The notes under the pieces: generated by a model | Databases searched by the model: none | Told to the model about the DNA's origin: nothing | What the model saw: the letters and a program-made list of their open reading frames with translations, nothing else | In this document: positions 49,556 to 57,151 of the stretch, piece after piece | Layout of the letters: each line of letters starts with the position of its first letter | Numbering within the stretch: the stretch's first letter is position 1 | Source: Bin5 sp965221145 | GTDB lineage: Bacteria > Chloroflexota > Anaerolineae > Caldilineales > Caldilineaceae | DNA: 64,000 nucleotides | Direction: 5' to 3' | NCBI GenBank assembly: GCA_965221145.1 | Contig: OZ244877.1 | Coordinates: forward strand, 4,402,001-4,466,000 | Translations under genes and position numbers: made by a program

Positions 49556-50235
49556 ATTCTGATTGAGCAAGACAGTCACCTCACCGCGGTGGCGGGTGGC
49601 ATTGCGCCCGACATGGCCATGATCGTCGATTTCAGCACGGCCCAGTGGGTTGAGTTGGGCGTCATGTCCGACCTCACCCCCTATTTCGACGCAGCAGGGC
49701 TGAGCGGAGATGACTACTGGCCGGCCGCCTGGTATCTGATGAACTACAAAGGCAAGGTCTGGCAGATGCCCTTCGACGTCGATCCCAGCTTCCCGATCTT
49801 CTGGAACAAGGGGATCTTCGAAGAGGTCGGGCTTGACCCGGAAACAGGGCCGGTGACAATCGACGATGTCGACGCCTTCTCCCAGGAAATCAATCGGATC
49901 GAAGATGGTGTCGCCACCCGCATCGGCATGATCCCCTGGCAGACCTATGGGTTCGGCAACTCGATCTATACCTGGGGATGGGCCTTCGGCGGCTCGTTCT
50001 ACGATGAGGCCAACGAAGAGGTGACCCCGGATGACGAGCATATCGTCGCGTCCCTGCAGTGGATGGTGGACACTGCCAAGGCGGTGGGCGGGCCTGATCA
50101 GGTCTCCGTAACCCCACCGGGCCTCCAGGTTCATTACTTCGGCGGCGGCAATGTCGGCATGTCCCCCATGGTGTCGGTCAATTTCCGCGACGTGAAACGG
50201 TACAACCCGGACTTGCAAATCGGCCAGGGGCTGGG
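49556..50235 (+). pseudogene. Truncated sugar ABC transporter substrate-binding protein
   Basis: An open frame encodes the middle of an extracellular solute-binding protein: GGIAPDMAMIVDFSTAQWVELGVMSDLTPYFDAAGLSGDDYW, KVWQMPFDVDPSFPIFWNKGIFEEVGLDP, IPWQTYGFGNSIYTWGWAFGGSFYDE, and VNFRDVKRYNPDLQIGQGLG. The signal peptide and lipobox are missing at the front, where the methyltransferase fragment is fused in frame, and the C-terminal third is missing where a repeat begins at 50236. It is a remnant of a transporter gene comparable to the one at 1-1240. Confidence 0.85.
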
Positions 50236-50343
50236 GTGCATCCGAGATTTTTGCATATCCCCCTGGGATCGCGGGCGTCTCGCCCGCACCCGGCGTAGCT
50301 GACAAAATAGGGCGAGAAGCGCGCCAGATATCCTGGATACACC
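50236..50343 (+). repeat. REP-like palindromic element with terminal GGGTGCATCC/GGATACACCC
   Basis: The segment starts GGGTGCATCC and ends GGATACACCC, an inverted pair with one mismatch. It contains the hairpin GCGGGCG-TCT-CGCCCGC. It directly truncates the sugar-binding pseudogene. A related unit (CCCTGGAACGCGGGCGTCTC) lies at 50873-50902. Confidence 0.6.
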
Positions 50344-50428
50344 CATCTGCCGAGCCTGTCACCTGCCAAAACTGAAGTGTGGTATAATACCTCTGTGCAT
50401 CGGTCAGGCAAAGCCACCCCCCGTTTTT

Positions 50429-50480
50429 GAAGACTTTTTGTGATGGCCCTGCCATCAAGGTCTTCCGCCAAAAAATCTTC
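50429..50480. repeat. Palindromic element, second family, copy 2
   Basis: GAAGACTTTTTG (50429-50440) is an inverted copy, with one mismatch, of CAAAAAATCTTC (50469-50480). The centre forms a perfect hairpin TGATGGC-CCT-GCCATCA. On the minus strand it reads GAAGATTTTTTGGCGGAAG, matching copy 1 inside ISAzo13 (GATGATTTTTTGGCGGAAG). Confidence 0.6.
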
Positions 50481-50559
50481 AAATGCACGTCTTGGCCGCC
50501 TGCCAACAGCGCCAGCCTCCATCAACCCGAAACAACGTTTCATTTCGTATAGTAGTCAA

Positions 50560-50617
50560 GGGGGGGGGGGGGGGTAAAGCGGACAAAGCGGACATTTTTG
50601 CAAGAAATTTCCTGCAA
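50560..50617 (+). repeat. G15 homopolymer and dispersed repeat copy 2
   Basis: Fifteen consecutive G (50560-50574) are followed by TAAAGCGGACAAAGCGGACA and an A/T-rich tail ending TTTCCTGCAATCC. The copy at 46277-46326 has the same order. The rest of 50618-50844 contains no gene or clear signal. Confidence 0.65.
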
Positions 50618-50844
50618 TCCACCCCCTGACAGCTCGCTCACACAGCGATTCCCGCGTCACGACCCAAAATCCGGGACCCACACGAATTCGCTGCCCGCGA
50701 CCCAAAATGGAATCTCGTCCCCAGCTTTTTGGGGCAATCCGAATTTCTTAACTGGCGGGTGGGCGCGCCCTGATATGCTGGCAAATGCGCCTGCGCTTTA
50801 GTCAGAACCCATCCCCATGTCCCGAAAGCCACAATTCAGACAAC

Positions 50845-50905
50845 GACTGCGCAAAAATCCTGGATGCACCCATAACCCTGGAACGCGGGCGTCTCGTCTG
50901 CAACA
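50845..50905 (+). repeat. REP-like element near the PhyH gene
   Basis: GCAAAAATCCTGGATGCACCC is followed by ATAACCCTGGAAC and the partial palindrome GCGGGCGTCTCGTCTGC. The first part is an inverted copy of the left end of the 50236 element, and the last part is a direct copy of its hairpin. It ends just upstream of the dioxygenase ribosome site. Confidence 0.55.
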
Positions 50906-50926
50906 TGTCCCGCAAGGAGGCGAAAC

Positions 50927-51676
50927 GTGGACACTGTGGAAGCCAAGCTGGACCAGCTGGAAGAAGACGGCTTTATTCTGATCGAGAATGCGCTGACGCC
51001 GGACGAGACGGAGCATGTCCGGCAGCGCATCAACCATGCGCGCGCGATGGGCTGGGAAGAGGGGCTGAACGACGTCGGCAATATGTGGTTCGATACGCTC
51101 CTGGACCGTGAGCCGGAGACCTATGCGCCCCTGGTCGGGCATCCCAGAATTCGCCCGATCCTGGAAGGGATGATGGGGCGGCAGTGCCAGTTGCGGAGCT
51201 TTCGCGCACACATCAATCCAGGCCCTTATCTCCAGGAATGGCATCTCGATTTTTACGGCTATTGGCAGGAAAAGCGCGATCTCGGCCACGGGCGCCTGGT
51301 GGTGCAGCCGGTGGGGATCAACACGACCTTCTACTTTCAGGACAATGGCCCGGACCTGGCGCACTTGAAGTTTGTGAAAGACGGGCACAAGATGGAGCCG
51401 CCCCACCTGGATCCTCTCGACCGGCCCAAGTTTGAAGCCTGGTGCGAGGCGCAGGAGCACGTCATCCTCTATCCGAAGGCGGGCGATTGCATTGTCTTCA
51501 TCAACCATATCCCGCACCAAGGGGCCAAGCACCAGGAGCATATCGAGCGCAGCAATGTCGTGTGTCACTATCAGCTGACGCCGATGTATGAGGGCATATG
51601 GCACGTATCCACGCCGCGCGGGTACGATGGGACATTCCCCTTTGCGCAGGAACGCAGGCCGTGGTCGAAGGGGTAG
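50927..51676 (+). CDS. Phytanoyl-CoA dioxygenase family protein (Fe(II)/2-oxoglutarate oxygenase)
   Basis: The 249-residue protein starts with DTVEAKLDQLEEDGFILIENALTPDETEHVRQRINHA, the PhyH N-terminal pattern. The iron ligands are His and Asp of H-x-D in LQEWHLDFYGYW near residue 106 and a distal His in HIPHQGAKHQEH near residue 199. An Arg in the SNVVCHYQLTP region would bind 2-oxoglutarate. It hydroxylates an unknown small molecule. GTG start at 50927 with a perfect AAGGAGG site eight bases upstream. PhyH paralogues are abundant in Chloroflexota with sugar-acid and aminotransferase neighbours. Confidence 0.88.
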   Translation: MDTVEAKLDQLEEDGFILIENALTPDETEHVRQRINHARAMGWEEGLNDVGNMWFDTLLDREPETYAPLVGHPRIRPILEGMMGRQCQLRSFRAHINPGPYLQEWHLDFYGYWQEKRDLGHGRLVVQPVGINTTFYFQDNGPDLAHLKFVKDGHKMEPPHLDPLDRPKFEAWCEAQEHVILYPKAGDCIVFINHIPHQGAKHQEHIERSNVVCHYQLTPMYEGIWHVSTPRGYDGTFPFAQERRPWSKG

Positions 51677-51834
51677 TGCTGGGCGATCAGTTCGCTGACG
51701 ATTCACCGGCATCCGATGCGCTGTCTGAACTGTGATTTTTGTGATTCACGTGATGGGGATGATTCGCGGCTGGGCGAACGGTGCAATGAATCGCGGCGAG
51801 CAGGTGAATCTCTGGCACACTTGAGAACAACCCC

Positions 51835-52887
51835 ATGAAAATCACCGACGTGCAGGCCGTATATCCAAACTATCGCCAACCCCTCGGCGGCTGGCGGCCT
51901 TACCTGTGGCAGATCGTGGTGCGCGTGGAGACGGACGCGGGCGTGAGCGGCTATGGCTACGGCGGGGGCGGGGTGGCCGGGGTGGAGGTAATCAACCGCC
52001 ATCTGCGGGCGCTGCTGCTGGATGAAAGCTGCGACAGCGTTGCCGACATCGAACGCCTGTGGGACAAGCTGTACGCGGCCTCGATCCCCTACGGACGGGG
52101 CGGCATTGCGATTATGGCGCTGAGCGGCATCGACCTGGCGCTGTGGGATCTCCTGGGCCGGGCAGAGCGGCAGCCGGTCTATGCGCTGCTGGGCGGCTCG
52201 TCCACGTCGGACATCCGCGCCTACGCCTCCGGCAACGACCCGGAATGGTTCGCGGAGATGGGCTTCAGCGCGCACAAAGTGCCCTTTGGCGGCGCGGCGG
52301 ACGCGGGGGCCTTCGAGCGGGCCGCGACCGCGGCGGAGGCGTCGCGCCGACATCTGGGCGCGGACGCGCTGCTGATGTTCGACTGCTATATGGCCTGGGA
52401 TGCGGCCACGACGCGCAAGATGGCGCAAACGCTGGCGCCTTATGACATCTACTGGTTCGAGGACGTGCTGACGCCGGACGATCTGGACGGGCTGGCCGAA
52501 CTGCGGCGGCAGATCAAACCGGTCCTGCTGGCCGGAGGCGAACACGACTTCACGCATCACCGCTTCGCCGCCATCGCCCAGGCCGACGCGCTCGACATCT
52601 GGCAGCCGGACGTAACCTGGTGCGGGGGCATCACCGCGACGCGGCGCATCGTCGAGCAGGCGCAGGCGGCCGGCGCGACCGTGATCCTGCACCGGGGCGG
52701 TGAACCGTGGGGTCTGCACGTCATCACGGGAACGGCTTGCGAAGATCTAGCGGAGTTGGTGCTGGGCAACCGGAACGCGACGCATGAGAAACTGTGGCTG
52801 GACGCGCCGCAGCCTGTGGACGGGTATCTGACCCCCAGCGACGCGCCGGGCTTTGGCGTGCGCCTGAACGAGGCGCTCGTGGCGTAG
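51835..52887 (+). CDS. Mandelate racemase/muconate lactonizing enzyme family protein (acid-sugar dehydratase-like)
   Basis: The 350-residue enolase-superfamily enzyme has the N-terminal capping domain (MKITDVQAVYPNYRQPLGGWRPYLWQIVVRVETDAGVSGYGYGGGG) and barrel metal ligands Asp in LLMFDCYMAWD, Glu in YWFEDVLTPDD and Glu in LLAGGEHDFTHHRF. QPDVTWCGGIT and ILHRGGEPWGLHV supply the late-barrel catalytic His, a rhamnonate-dehydratase-like layout. It probably dehydrates a sugar acid to a 2-keto-3-deoxy acid. The usual second-strand K-x-K is replaced by AHKVPFGG, a deviation worth noting. It follows the dioxygenase gene by about 160 bp. Confidence 0.85.
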   Translation: MKITDVQAVYPNYRQPLGGWRPYLWQIVVRVETDAGVSGYGYGGGGVAGVEVINRHLRALLLDESCDSVADIERLWDKLYAASIPYGRGGIAIMALSGIDLALWDLLGRAERQPVYALLGGSSTSDIRAYASGNDPEWFAEMGFSAHKVPFGGAADAGAFERAATAAEASRRHLGADALLMFDCYMAWDAATTRKMAQTLAPYDIYWFEDVLTPDDLDGLAELRRQIKPVLLAGGEHDFTHHRFAAIAQADALDIWQPDVTWCGGITATRRIVEQAQAAGATVILHRGGEPWGLHVITGTACEDLAELVLGNRNATHEKLWLDAPQPVDGYLTPSDAPGFGVRLNEALVA

Positions 52888-53075
52888 CCGGCGTGTTCAC
52901 ATTGGGCACCGTCATTTTATCCGCGCAGAAAGTCTTGGTATCGAGGGAGGTTTGTTCTAGTTCGATGTGCTGGGCTTGGATGTATTCAACCATTTCGGGT
53001 GCGCTCGCCTAACAGAGGTTGATGGAGTCTTTCTTGTAGACCCTGCAACAATCAAACAGCTATAGTCTCCATTGT

Positions 53076-54077
53076 CTAGATGATTCCACGTACTTGATTC
53101 GCTTCCTGAATCATTTGCGAATCCGGCCATTGAGTACGATCTTGGGGTAGGTGAATACGTGTGTTCAAGTACGCTGAGAAATCATCTATTCCACCTGTTA
53201 ATCTGAGAGCATCAAGCTCTTGGATTCTTTCCATATCTATTCTCATCACGAGTGTCTCATCCAGGAAAATCAATCCCTTGTCGTATGCCCTGTGATAAGT
53301 GGGGGAAAGGGAGATGCCATTGTTGACATCATCAGTACTTCCTTCAATGCCAATAGGAAGGATGTGCGCGGCGTCGACTAATCCTAGTTGAATTCTCGTC
53401 ACAGAACAGCGACGCTCATAAGCATTGAGAACTTTCCGTCTGAAATTCGTGTCTCTTGACAGTCTTGAAACTGTTGACACTATTCTTCGTCTCTCGTGCG
53501 ACAGGCTCTTTAACTCCTCAACATCGACTTCCTCCAATTCTGCGGCTTTTGATAACAGTCTTGATACATCATCATCCGCCCCCTGCATGTGAAGAATCGG
53601 AGCGTTTTGGACATACGTTAGAAATTGATCAGGGCGAACGCCGATAGCGACTTCGTCATTACCTTTACGAGCGAACGAAAGCCCGTTCTGCAAAGCTTCG
53701 TTGAGCGTAGTTAAGGGTATTTGTATAGAGGGAGAGTTTGTGGAAAAAGCATGATGTTTTTCTACATCAAAGCCGGCAAAACATTTCGTGTTGGATTCAA
53801 AACCCATTAGCAACGTAGGGCCGCCCGATGGATTCACCTGTAAAGGCGAAGAAACACCGGTGAGCTGAATGCGGTACTCATTCTCTGGCCTGGCTGCTCC
53901 ACCACCATGTGTGAGGCTCCAAATGTATATCCAGACCTCAAAATAGTTTCGCTCTGCTCGCACAACGAATTTACGGGGATTCCCAGGTTCTTTGGAAACA
54001 AATATGGCTATGGAATCACTTTCAGCGAATGCATCTATGATTGATCGAACGAGGACGTGGGGAGGAGTGGCAGGCAT
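53076..54077 (-). CDS. HNH restriction endonuclease (type II R-M)
   Basis: The 333-residue protein has a C-terminal HNH_2-type nuclease domain: NFRRKVLNAYERRCSVTRIQLGLVDAAHILPIGIEGSTDDVNNGISLSPTYHRAYDKGLIFLDE, with D-A-A-H as the metal His segment and N-G-I-x-L-x-P-x-x-H-R-A-Y-D as the N-H part. The N-terminal ~180 residues probably recognise DNA. It lies 24 bp downstream of an N4-cytosine-type methyltransferase on the same strand, so the two form a type II restriction-modification operon with methylase first. Both have lower GC than the metabolic genes, consistent with acquisition by transfer. The recognition site is unknown. Confidence 0.85.
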   Translation of the reverse strand: MPATPPHVLVRSIIDAFAESDSIAIFVSKEPGNPRKFVVRAERNYFEVWIYIWSLTHGGGAARPENEYRIQLTGVSSPLQVNPSGGPTLLMGFESNTKCFAGFDVEKHHAFSTNSPSIQIPLTTLNEALQNGLSFARKGNDEVAIGVRPDQFLTYVQNAPILHMQGADDDVSRLLSKAAELEEVDVEELKSLSHERRRIVSTVSRLSRDTNFRRKVLNAYERRCSVTRIQLGLVDAAHILPIGIEGSTDDVNNGISLSPTYHRAYDKGLIFLDETLVMRIDMERIQELDALRLTGGIDDFSAYLNTRIHLPQDRTQWPDSQMIQEANQVRGII

Positions 54078-54101
54078 GATAGCTGTTCCGGTTCGGACGG
54101 G

Positions 54102-55226
54102 TTATTTCTTGGACTTGTACTCTTCTCTGGAAGATAGTAGGCGGAGTTGATCGGGTGTAGAGCCTTCTACATTGTCTTGGGGTGGACTTGCCTGCGGCCC
54201 TTTTGCAGGAATAAAATGTTGTTGACGTTTTTCGGGTCTCGTGCGCCCCCCGTCTTCCGATAGCTTTTCCTCATCGCTGTTTCTGTTCCATAGCTCGACT
54301 GGACTATGAATTGTATACGCTGTTGGTTCATTGGACATATCGAATTCTGCTTCTGAGCAAAATCGTCCTTTCGCTCCTTCTACATACTTCTCAATAGTCT
54401 CGCAACACGTCCAAAAACGCTTGTATCGCTCACACACCTCGCCTGTCACACAACTTCCACCAAATGGATCAAAAACCGTATCCTCCTTATCTGTGAGCAT
54501 TCTTATAAAATATTCTGGTAGTCTAGCCGGAAAACGGGCAGGATGAGGTTTGATATTCCTACTTCTACAGTAACGCAAGTACTGTGAATTGCTTTCCGTA
54601 TTGGGAATCGCCAAAAGATTGGGCGGGATGGCGCCGCCATTGTCAGCACGGAATTTATCACTGATGTCATGGCCGCTGGGGCGCACCTTTGTCTGATAGC
54701 CATTTTCCAATAAGTCGAGCATTGAATCACTATAGGGAATCAGAACCCTTCTGTTGCTTGCTTTTGGCCACGGAGTCTTAGAGAGCCAAAAGACACAGTT
54801 CACTCCATCTTTCACTCGGATCCTGCGCACGTTTACCCATTCAGCGGGTGTGGGCAGTTTTGAAGGATTCCACCAGTAATACTCTTGAGCGAGATGGAAA
54901 TCCAACTTTCGGCACAGCATAATCAGCAGCTCCCAATGATAGAGACTGCGGGTTGGCTGCCCTGGAATCCACGAGCCGCCAATATCAATTACAAGTGATC
55001 CTGTCGGCTTCAGGATTCGATAAAATTCGTGTGCGAACGACTCAAACCATTCGACATAGTTCTCTGCTTCTACGTTCCCGTAGTCCTTCTTGCGCAACAA
55101 AGCATAAGGTGGACTCGTAAAAATGAGATCGACAGATTCGTCCGCAACCTTATCTTGCATATGCGACAGAGAATCGCCGAGGATGATTTTTCCAAACTGT
55201 GTGCTTACACGTATAGAGGTATTCAT
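54102..55226 (-). CDS. Site-specific DNA methyltransferase (N4-cytosine/N6-adenine, beta-class order)
   Basis: The 374-residue protein has the catalytic motif IV TSPPYALLRKKDYG near residue 37, which occurs before the SAM-binding motif I DPFGGSCVTGEVCERYKRFWTCCE near residue 265. This is the circularly permuted beta-class order. TSPPY (rather than DPPY) favours N4-cytosine methylation. ILKPTGSLVIDIGGSW and WWNPSKLPTPAEW lie between. The C-terminal tail (RPEKRQQHFIPAKG...) is polar and may be disordered. It would protect host DNA against the HNH nuclease encoded downstream. Confidence 0.9.
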   Translation of the reverse strand: MNTSIRVSTQFGKIILGDSLSHMQDKVADESVDLIFTSPPYALLRKKDYGNVEAENYVEWFESFAHEFYRILKPTGSLVIDIGGSWIPGQPTRSLYHWELLIMLCRKLDFHLAQEYYWWNPSKLPTPAEWVNVRRIRVKDGVNCVFWLSKTPWPKASNRRVLIPYSDSMLDLLENGYQTKVRPSGHDISDKFRADNGGAIPPNLLAIPNTESNSQYLRYCRSRNIKPHPARFPARLPEYFIRMLTDKEDTVFDPFGGSCVTGEVCERYKRFWTCCETIEKYVEGAKGRFCSEAEFDMSNEPTAYTIHSPVELWNRNSDEEKLSEDGGRTRPEKRQQHFIPAKGPQASPPQDNVEGSTPDQLRLLSSREEYKSKK

Positions 55227-55332
55227 TCTTCGAGTATAGCGTCAATGTGCGTTCTAAGCAAGAACAGAACAAACGGTCTTTCACCATCACCGAAAGTCTT
55301 GGCTTCGAACGGGATTCACTTCAAAGGCACGC

Positions 55333-56646
55333 CTACGTCAAATACGGGATCGTCATCGGCCCTTCCGGCAGGACGGCGACGGGCGCGTCGGCGCCCAGAC
55401 CCTCCACGGTGGCGCGGATGTGTTGATTCAGATCGGCGACCGGCGTGAGGCCGGCGCGGGCGACCGCATCCGGCTCCAGTTCACTGTATATCGCCACCTG
55501 CGCGCGCAGCGCGACCTCGGCGAACTTCTGCACCTGCCACTGATCCAGCATATGAAAGCCGGGGCGGAATATCGTCTCCAGCATCGCCTGCGGTGACTCG
55601 TGCTCGTAGAGCAGCTTGGTGAAGTTGCCGTGCGCGGGGAAGCCGTCATTGCAGCGGGCGGCCACGATCATTTCGCCGTTGTCGGCGATGATCTCGGCCG
55701 CGGCGCACATCCCCTTGACCGACTGGTAGAGGTTCTGGTCCAGAGGGAAACCACTGTTGGTGGTGATCACCAGCGGGAAACGCCGGTCAACCGGGGCCAT
55801 CGCCGTCTCCTTCACGTAGAGGCAGCCCTCCTCGTGCGCAGTGATGACGTCGCCGCAGAAAAAGCGGGTGATCTGGCGCTTGTGATTGAGCGTGACATTC
55901 ACCAGGAAATCGACCGGCAGGGCTGACCCGTTGGCCCTGATCTGCGCCTGGGTCGGGTTGCCCTGCAGCACGCCCCATTTGCTCTGCGGATGACCGATCA
56001 TCTCGGCGCGGTGATAGTGCATGATCGAGGCCAGGTCGGCGACGCCGGGGAAGACGGCCTTGTAGCCCCCCGAAAAACCGGCCATAAAGTGCGGCTCGAT
56101 GAAGCCGACGAGGATGCGCCGGTCCGCCTCTACATAGGCCCGGTTCATCATCAGCGGGCCATGACCTTCTTTCTCAGGCTTTTGCAAGTGCCCACTATCT
56201 GGGGTCGCAAAAGCCTTCGGCCCTGGCCGCACCACGGACATGGTCTGTTCGTCATAGGCGTTATGGTTGAGAACGCGCAGCCGCTGAAGGACATCCGCGC
56301 CGACGATCCCTTCAAGCTCCGCTTCGGTATTGGCGCGGTGCGTTCCCGTGCCGACGATGATGGTGATATTGCGCGCCGGCACATGCGCCAACTCCGACAG
56401 GATCCACGGCAGCAGCCGCGCGGAGGGCAGGGGACGGGTGCCGTCGGCGATGACGATCGCCACGGTCTCATGCGCGCGCACCGCTTCCGCCAGGGGCCGC
56501 GCGCCGTTGGGCCGCCGCACTGCATTCTGGAACCCGGCCTGCTCGTCCGGCAGCCCCTCGACAAAGCGGGGGCGAATGATGGTCGCGTTTGCCGTGGGCA
56601 GTTCGGCGGTCAGCCCGTCGCGCCCGTATTGGAGATGGATTTGCAT
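55333..56646 (-). CDS. larA: LarA-like nickel-dependent racemase family protein (DUF2088)
   Basis: The 437-residue protein belongs to the lactate-racemase family: VAIVIADGTRPLP, IIVGTGTHRANTEAELEGIVG (conserved His of GTHR), ILVGFIEPHFMAGFSGGYKAVFPGVADLASIMHYH (His and the pincer-cofactor Lys) and VITTNSGFPLDQNLYQSVKGMCAAAEI. Members isomerise 2-hydroxy acids, including sugar acids, with a nickel-pincer nucleotide made by LarB, LarC and LarE, none of which is in the window. Residues ~144-157 (KAFATPDSGHLQKP) interrupt a loop before NRAYVEADRRI and are encoded by palindromic element copy D in frame. The start at 56646 is where homologues begin. Confidence 0.86.
   Translation of the reverse strand: MQIHLQYGRDGLTAELPTANATIIRPRFVEGLPDEQAGFQNAVRRPNGARPLAEAVRAHETVAIVIADGTRPLPSARLLPWILSELAHVPARNITIIVGTGTHRANTEAELEGIVGADVLQRLRVLNHNAYDEQTMSVVRPGPKAFATPDSGHLQKPEKEGHGPLMMNRAYVEADRRILVGFIEPHFMAGFSGGYKAVFPGVADLASIMHYHRAEMIGHPQSKWGVLQGNPTQAQIRANGSALPVDFLVNVTLNHKRQITRFFCGDVITAHEEGCLYVKETAMAPVDRRFPLVITTNSGFPLDQNLYQSVKGMCAAAEIIADNGEMIVAARCNDGFPAHGNFTKLLYEHESPQAMLETIFRPGFHMLDQWQVQKFAEVALRAQVAIYSELEPDAVARAGLTPVADLNQHIRATVEGLGADAPVAVLPEGPMTIPYLT
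56176..56216. repeat. Palindromic element copy D (AAGTG...GTC hairpin)
   Basis: AGGCTTTTGC (56176-56185) and GCAAAAGCCT (56207-56216) form a perfect 10-bp outer stem. The 21-nt interior starts AAGTG, has the inner pair CCC/GGG around ACTATCT, and ends GTC, like copy A. The outer stem shares no sequence with copies A-C, so complementarity rather than sequence is conserved. It lies in frame in the LarA-like gene. Confidence 0.72.
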
Positions 56647-56839
56647 TTTCAATATCCGTCCTATGCTGCGGTTACAGGCCACGGTGGTTGCGGCATTGTT
56701 TCCTCTGTGAGTAGCGCAGAATCTGCTTCTCGTGTATTCTAGCCTTCCAGGGACGAAGCGGCAAGGGATTCGACGCCGGTGATTCGTGATGTGTACTGTC
56801 CGCGATCTATTGCCCACTGCACAGTACAAAGGTAGAGGT

Positions 56840-57097
56840 ATGCGCACGTATAAGGCGGTCCTTCACGATAATCAGGTAGAGTGGCTCGAACAGCCTCCTG
56901 AAAAATCCGGCGCCATCCAAGTCTATATTACGTTCCCGGAGGAGTCGGATTCCGAGCTCCCGTCCAAACGAGGGCGAATGATGGCCGAGGTCTTGGCGGA
57001 GCTTGCGCGGAGAGACACATTTGCCGCGATTCACGACCCCGTTTCCTGGCAACGGGAACTACGCTCTGAGCGCCTCTTGCCTGACCGGGAGGCATAA
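56840..57097 (+). CDS. Small antitoxin-like protein
   Basis: The 85-residue protein (MRTYKAVLHDNQVEWLEQPPEKSGAIQVYITFPEESDSELPSKRGRMMAEVLAELARRDTFAAIHDPVSWQRELRSERLLPDREA) has an N-terminal beta-hairpin typical of short antitoxin-like proteins and a C-terminal amphipathic helix that ends in W-Q-R-E-x-R, as in antitoxins that bind PIN toxins. No toxin gene follows; only a gap of about 55 bp separates it from the epimerase gene. It may be an orphaned antitoxin. Confidence 0.6.
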   Translation: MRTYKAVLHDNQVEWLEQPPEKSGAIQVYITFPEESDSELPSKRGRMMAEVLAELARRDTFAAIHDPVSWQRELRSERLLPDREA

Positions 57098-57151
57098 TGC
57101 TATGCACACCCCTCACATGAATCGCTTACATCATTTGTGGGAAAACGCGCA

